Below are positions 57,921 through 64,000 of a stretch of DNA of 64,000 nucleotides, in pieces. This stretch comes from Lytechinus variegatus (taxonomy: Eukaryota > Echinodermata > Echinoidea > Temnopleuroida > Toxopneustidae). The notes under the pieces were generated by a model, which was given only the letters and a program-made list of their open reading frames with translations, was not told the origin of the DNA and ran no database searches. A program made the translations under genes and the position numbers. The stretch covers positions 2,838,001 to 2,902,000 of the forward strand of contig NC_054757.1 of NCBI RefSeq assembly GCF_018143015.1, read 5' to 3'. Positions within the stretch are counted from its first letter, which is position 1; the number at the start of each line of letters is the position of its first letter.

Positions 57921-59823
57921 TTATTACTTTCCTGGAGATTATATTGTGTATGTGTGGGTGTACAGTGTACTACTTCTTGACCTAAAAACACTGCGACACA
58001 TTTGATAAAAATCTATTCTAGTTTCCTTCCTTAACCCTAACTGTTTTTAAACAACTTTATTGTTGCTAAGATTTTGTTAATGTAATTATACCATCAGCGT
58101 CTTTTTGTATGTGAAACAATAAATCTTGTCCATGATAGCTATGTTATAAAAGAGAGAATTAATTCCATGTAGATATTAGTAGCCTGTAACCCATCGTGTC
58201 AGTGCAAAAATGCCCTTAACATGACACTTTTTTGCGCATCACATGCATGCGAAAACTCCCCTAGCAGCATGTGCAAGTGCGTTGCATAAGGGCATTTCCG
58301 TAATGATGCAGTGTACAAAAATGTTTTGCTGAGGGCGTTCTTTCACCAACACATTGAACTGTTAGCCTATTTTCAAATGATGTAAGGTAGTTATCTTTTT
58401 GAAGGCTTAGCTTTGAAGGCCCATTTAGATGTGTCATGAAATCCTTGTTCTTCTCCATCAGACCATACCATGTCATGTCTATATGATCCTGGCAACATGG
58501 CAATTATTTCCTGTGTCTGAAAGGAGACCTGTGTTATGGTGTATGCCTGGTTGGTCTACACGGCTGTACACAACTTTTTACCATCCTGTTTACCAAAGTC
58601 AATAATATTCAATGTTTGAAGCAAGATTTATATGTATTAAGTGTATAGCACCAATGTTGACTTTTCCTCTTTTTTTTGTTCAAAAATAGATGGTATTCAG
58701 TTTTAGTTCCTCCATTTTAATTATTTTTTATTTGAATTTAGCCAAGAATTATTGATCTGGAAATTCTGTTGGAACTTTTGTTTACACTGGAAAGTGAATA
58801 ATCCAGCCAATTTTCGATGTCATTAAATTTTCTATGTTGCAGTTGATGTATTGAGCACCATCTTGTGAAGAGGTCCGTTCTCATCAGCATCGCCAAACGT
58901 TTTAAAGCATTGTTCATTCAGGAGATTATTGTGTAGATGTTGGTCTAGTACGGTAAAGATTTATTTTTGTAATGTGAACAGTGACATTGCATTATACCCA
59001 TACATCTATATTCAGTGTAATTTCTTACCATTTTATAAACATAATTTGTACCACTCCCTTTCTATGTAATATATCCCGTGACCTGAATTTACACATTGAA
59101 GTTAAAAAAACTAAAAGCTTTTATTTTGTATTCTTTTGAGATAATGCTACATGTTGAAATCTGGCTATTTCATCTGTGGCACAAAAAATGACTAAGGTAC
59201 CTCACCAAAAGCCTTTGTAATGTCTTTTATTAAAAATTCTTCACAGCATCTTTCCAATTGGTATTGCCGTTTGACGCCAAAATGTTTCTTGTTGGATTCT
59301 TGAAGGGTAGACACTGCACTGACTCTTGATGAGATACCTCAATTACATAAATCACTTCTTTGCACATAGAGAAATGAAATATATGAACTTCATCAAGAAA
59401 AAAAAACATTGATAATCACTTGATATCTCCCTTACATTTAAAAGGCCCATATTCTGCAAATCAAGCTTTAAAAATGGTTCAGGGTACATTTTTAAAGGTG
59501 ATAGCCTGCTTGAGAGTCTCTTGTACCCATCTCTCTTGCCATCTTGGCCATGCTTCTCCCTTTAGCTGCTTCAATCAAAGTGAAAGTCCTTGAGTATCTG
59601 TGAGTAATAGAGAGAATCACTCTCAAACCTTATAACCCATGGAAACTAGTGTTAATTCTAGAACACACATCTCTATATGGGTTGTTCATATGGTCCCAGG
59701 GGTGTTTTGTGACGGTTTTCAGTAGCTTATAAAAAATAATAACAGAAAATAACTTTGTTTTATGAAATGATTCTGGGTTGTATTGTTTTGTGAAACTGGT
59801 CTCGGACAAACATCCTTGGTTGA
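57921..59823. other. Intergenic DNA, nothing recognised
   Basis: AT-rich. AATAAA at 58118-58123 could be a polyadenylation signal for a very long PP2A 3-prime UTR, but nothing else supports this. Confidence 0.4.
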
Positions 59824-59982
59824 CCAGGGGCCTGGTTTCATAAAGGGATGCAGCTATAGTAACTTTGCCATGATGAGAACTACCATGGTAACACGGCTCA
59901 ACCTGCAATCACAATCAAAGTTTCCATGGTAGTAATAATAATGGCAAAGTTGGCATAGTTGGAAGCCTTTCTTGGGCCCCAG
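59824..59982. mobile_element. Small MITE with GGGGCC-GGTTTCATAAAG ends
   Basis: CCAGGGGCCTGGTTTCATAA and CCTTTCTTGGGCCCCAG are imperfectly inverted, with TACCATGGTAA and TCCATGGTAGT palindromes inside. Confidence 0.6.
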
Positions 59983-60524
59983 AGCCTTGTTGTAGAAAGG
60001 ATAAAATTATGGCAACTCAATTATTCAGTGGTGATTACATGAAATCCTCAGTTTTATTTGGCAGTTGATAATTGTTGCCATGGTAGTTACCATAGGATTG
60101 TAAAGTTATTGATTTGCGCCCCTGAACATCCATCAAACTCTGGTTTTCATCTTGCAGAATATGGGCCTATATATTTAATCTGGAATTAAGATATTGGTCC
60201 TCATGTAATGCTGACTGTACAGCCCCATTAATGCGTTATTGTTCATGTTATACTACAACATATCTTTTTTTTAATTTGATAAAGATAAATTGCAGGGAAA
60301 TGTAGCCCTCTTGTAATCTTTGTTCCTTGTCTAATGAAAAAAAAGCTTTATATCTGGTTTAAACTGAGAAGAAAATTGTTAAATGTGTTTCAAAATAATA
60401 AAAAAAAGCAATGCTATGAGTGTGACACTATTTGAAGATATGGTGTATTGTTTTTCATTTGAGTGTTGCATATATTATTTACAATCTTATAAAATTACAA
60501 GATTATAATCATTAATAAAAGAAT

Positions 60525-60604
60525 ATATGTAGTAGTAGTTGGCATAGTAGTCGTCGAAGTAGTAGTGGTAGTGGAAGTGGTAGTAGCAAGTAGTAGAAGT
60601 AGTA

Positions 60605-60635
<31 letters not shown>

Positions 60636-61095
60636 CAGTAGTAGTAGCAGTAGTAATAGTAGTAGTAGTAGTGGTAGTAGTGGTAGTAGTAGTGGTAGTA
60701 GTAGTAGTGGTAGTAGTAGGGGTAGTAGTAGTAGTGTGGTAGTAGTAGTGGTGGTGGTAATGGTAGTAGTAGTAGTAGTGGTGGTAGTAGTAGTAGTAGT
60801 AGTAGTGGTAGTAGTAGTAGTGGTAGTAGTAGTAGTGTGGTAGTAGTAGTGGTGGTGGTAGTGGTAGTGACAGTAGCAGGTAGTGGTAGTGTTGGTGGTG
60901 GTAATCTTTATCTTGGTAGTAGTACTGGTGGTGGTGGTGTTCGTGATGGTGGTGGTATATTCATTTGATGGTGTAAGAGAAGTAATGGTGGTGGTATTGA
61001 TGGTCCCAGTGATGGTGGTGATGGTAGTGGTATATTAATTTGATGGTGTAAGAGAAGTAATGGTGGTGGTATTGATGGTCCCAGTGATGGTGGTG
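60525..61095. repeat. Long (TAG)n/(TGG)n trinucleotide microsatellite
   Basis: About 330 bp of nearly pure TAG/GTA repeats with TGG variants, then a roughly 100-bp unit (ATGGTGGTGGTATTGATGG, TTTGATGGTGTAAGAGAAGT) twice. The serine- and valine-rich frames are artefacts. Confidence 0.95.
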
Positions 61096-61135
61096 GTGGT
61101 TGTGATAATAAAAACTGCATGCTTACAAATCTTTG

Positions 61136-61290
61136 GCAGCATACTGTCCACTGTGTTGGGTAATAAATGTTGGTGAAAAAGTATGTATATATTCTGGGCA
61201 GTTATCCAATTGAGCAAATCTACTACCCATTAGTTTTATCACCAAATTTGGGCAGATTTTAACAAATAGTGGAGTGGACAGTATGTTGCT
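61136..61290. mobile_element. Small inverted-repeat element
   Basis: AGCATACTGTCCACT and AGTGGACAGTATGTTGCT are inverted. Short, no coding content. Confidence 0.5.
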
Positions 61291-62900
61291 CAAGGTGTAT
61301 TAAAAGTTGGGCATTTTTTGCCCAACTGTTTTAAGAGTGTGGTGTTTTTTGTGTTGGTAGTAAAAAAAAAGTTGTGATGATGTAGTAGTAGTTATGACAA
61401 CTTACACGTGCACAATATAACCAAGATAATTAAAGAGAGAACGGGTGTGAAAGATAAACAAGATTAATTGATTAAATTCCTAAGTTTAACTTAAAAAACG
61501 AGGAAGGGGGAGTACAGAGAAAGAGGGAGGGTGGAGAGTGAGTGTGAGAGATTGGGAGAGGGGGGGGGGGGGGAGTGTGTGAGATAGAGCTAAGGGAGGG
61601 AGAGGGATGAAAACGAGAAGGGAGAGGAATTAGGGGGAGGTTGCTCAGGGATTTTTATTCCAGGCCTATATGCACCATCCCCTTCTCAAAGTAATTTATG
61701 AAATAATAAATCACAAACATCAAGTAGCCTTATTTTTGTCAAGAATAAATCGATCAAATTATAACTAACAATGTGCATAGCCGACATAGATAATTATAGC
61801 CCTATATATGTTCACCTGATATCATCGACATATTAAATTATTAACATTAAAACTTAAGTTAATTACTGATCACGGTGGTATAAAACATCACCTAACACGC
61901 GGGAGAAGTCAGCTTATCGTAAGCAATGTCAGTCAATAAAATTAATTTATGGCAAAGAAAACACTATATATCACGTCTTCTAGTGCATTTAATAGGGGAA
62001 AGGAAAGAAGAGGGGGATTTACAGATTGACAAAAGAAACAAGATGTAAAATTCGTAAGACTCTTCATATCAACAAACATATTGTTCTGCATGGTAGAATA
62101 TCCCGATACGGCAAGATGTCAATCATGATTCTAAAAATGACAACAAAAACATCAACTTATCTTGAACATGATAATCTAATAATCAGAGCATATACTCCTG
62201 ATAAGAATAACGACACTTGACATTTTCGGTATAGGCCGACAGTGTACATTCGGTTTTGGTTAAGCCAAGGTAATCATATTCGAGGCGCATGATCTCTGAA
62301 AACAGAGCATCCCGGAAAAAAACTGATGCATCCACTGCATGCATTTTTTATAATCCACGACCTAATCACGTCATCACCTTCAAATAGCATCTCATGATGT
62401 GGATGTCAGTTCGTATGGCGTCGTCTTGGATGATCGCATCTTCGGAAAACACCTGTGAAGGAATTTATTCCGAGCCGTAGAATTTGGAAGATTGTGGACA
62501 TTTCTTGAGGGTAAGCATCATTCTCTTGCTTATTTTGTCATGAGCTCCGTAATGTTTGTTTGTTTTTCTAAAATATGTAATTTTTATGGAAGAAAGTGAT
62601 GACGTTAAAGTAAAGTGGGAAATCTCGCATCAGCATCATCTCGGCAAACAAACGTCCCTGGCCTGGTTCACAGAATCTTGTGCGGCTAGTTTACTGTACA
62701 GTCCCATATGTTTGGTATCACGTATTGTTTTATATTTTTGTTCCTAACAAAACTTGCCCTGTCTTTTAGTTGATGGTCACAATTAAACTATTGATTCATG
62801 TTCCCATTTGATTGATGCGTGCTTCTATGCTATATTATAAGCTGATATGTCCAGTAATCTTCAAGTTGGCAAGGCAAGGCCAAGGGCTAAGCTTGGAATC
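61291..62900. other. Intergenic DNA, nothing firm
   Basis: Holds a purine-rich patch with 13 G at about 61560, then ordinary DNA. A locally GC-richer stretch at about 62390-62512 ending GAGG|GTAAGC could be a non-coding first exon of a gene to the right, but there is too little to call it. Confidence 0.4.
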
Positions 62901-63665
62901 CTGGGGTGGTATTCTGGAACACTGTCATAACTTTTGTCATAAATTTTGTCATTTCTTTCCGAGATGTGACACCGCTATGATTGTCACAAATCGGTATTCT
63001 GAACATTGTCTTTTCCCTGTCATATCTCTCAAAGTTCCCGCCCATCTTTTCGGAAGCAATCCAATCAAAATCATCGTTAGTTCCCAGTGCAGTGTGGGAG
63101 CCCTTCTAGCCAATAGGAATGCCCCGTGACAGGTAGGGGATATCCCCAATTCTGTTGCTGGCATCGCGCAACTACGCGAATATTGATGCGCTTAATTACA
63201 AAAAAAGACGGAGCTGTGAAGGATTTTAGAGGAGAAGTAGAAAAATAAGGAAAACAGAGAAAAAAAGGAGAAATTAATATGTAGGGCCTAACTAATTGTA
63301 GCATGACAAAATAATTCTAAAAATTGTCGTGGATGATGAGTGAAACTTATGCCACAATCTAATCTAAATGATATCATTATATGCTTGAAATTCCATCGGC
63401 AGGGTATCGGGATATTTGGTACTAAAAGATGTGACAAAATTTATGACTGCTACCCCCTGTCATAACTTTTGTCATATCTTTTGCTTGTATAAAAGGATTA
63501 CGCGCATTAAAGCCGCGTATTTTTGGTGCGCGCCAAAGAGATAAGACAAAATTTATGACAATTTTTGTGACAAAAGTTATGACATCCACCAGAATACCGA
63601 TTTTGTCATATCTCTGAGATAAGATAAAATATGGAGATAAGACAATGTTCAGAATACCGCCCCTG
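62901..63665. mobile_element. 765-bp MITE with CTGGGGTGGTATTCTGGAAC-type ends
   Basis: The left end and the inverse of GACAATGTTCAGAATACCGC plus CCCTGG are similar. A GGTATTCTG phrase and GTCATAACTTTTGTCATA occur several times in both directions, giving nested inverted repeats inside the element. Confidence 0.78.
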
Positions 63666-63983
63666 GGCCTGATAATTTGTTTTAAGTGTGCAGTTTTACG
63701 TATTCAAGTGAATTATGAAACAGAACAAAATTACCTAGCACTTTTTCTACCTTGAGTTCTCAACACCAAGTGTCTACCAAGGAGACTACTAGGACATGAA
63801 ACAGGCCCAAATGAAAGACAACTACGTATGAAGCCTGTGTGTGTAAACTGCATGAATTACATTTACAGCACACAAATCTGCTGTCATAAATTCATTGAAT
63901 CTTGAGAGTTCGGTGTGTTCTTTGTTTACAAAGGACATTCTGCACATTTCCTGTAGAAAAAAGGATGACACTGATGGATTTCC

Positions 63984-64000
63984 AAAGAGTTACGATTGAT
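63984..64000. mobile_element. Left end of a MITE cut by the window edge
   Basis: AAAGAGTTACGATTGAT is identical to the left end of the element at 10895-11170. Confidence 0.5.

Noticed and set aside
60565-60843. 92-codon serine/valine frame
   Set aside because: TAG/GTA microsatellite read in one frame.
62390-62512. Possible first exon of another gene
   Set aside because: Only a GC-richer stretch and one good donor-like GTAAGC; the open frame is 21 codons and no following exon is in the window.

Overview
The window looks like nuclear DNA of a marine invertebrate deuterostome, most likely an echinoderm. This rests on small exons in large AT-rich introns with GT-AG boundaries, a metazoan PP2A gene with the same 7-exon coding layout I know from vertebrates, and a very high load of miniature DNA transposons, tRNA-derived SINEs and LINE fragments of types I associate with sea urchins and their relatives. 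The species assignment is inference. I see no prokaryotic features, rRNA or CRISPR.

Two host genes are present, both on the plus strand. The first (7603-32162) is a 14-exon gene for a secreted phospholipase B1-like SGNH/GDSL lipase of 437 residues. All exon phases fit together (1314 nt including stop), and GDSLT, the N-x-A-x-x-G block, GGND and the D-x-x-H block are all visible. The second (43529-54710) is a 7-exon gene for the PP2A catalytic subunit, 313 residues, with phosphatase motifs and the C-terminal TPDYFL tail intact. A perfect TGACGTCA (CRE) lies about 150 bp upstream of its start codon.

Layout: 1-4880 tandem satellite (about 1.58 kb unit); 5290-6420 diverged array of about 112-bp units; 6609-7153 inverted-repeat element; 7603-32162 phospholipase gene, whose introns hold many MITEs, a decayed L2/CR1-like LINE (about 17750-19100) and a nearly full-length antisense LINE (21510-25362); 32163-43367 intergenic DNA with MITEs, a 2.2-kb element studded with a TGTGTCGTACGGGACAT motif, CT-rich minisatellites, a LINE 3-prime fragment, a nested palindrome and a SINE; 43368-54710 the PP2A gene; 54711-64000 downstream DNA with more MITEs and a long TAG/GTA microsatellite.

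The most unusual structure is in PP2A intron 4. The 3-prime splice site plus the first 65 nt of exon 5 is repeated eight times in a 122-bp tandem array directly upstream of the real exon. Every decoy keeps a branch-point-like site, a pyrimidine-rich stretch and an AG, but ends in TATAG where the real site ends in TACAG, and each decoy would run into a stop. A smaller version of the same event (88 bp, two copies, the decoy acceptor lacking AG) sits at exon 13 of the phospholipase gene. The exon carrying the lipase nucleophile is also bracketed by two inverted copies of one MITE. The two genes have no obvious functional link.
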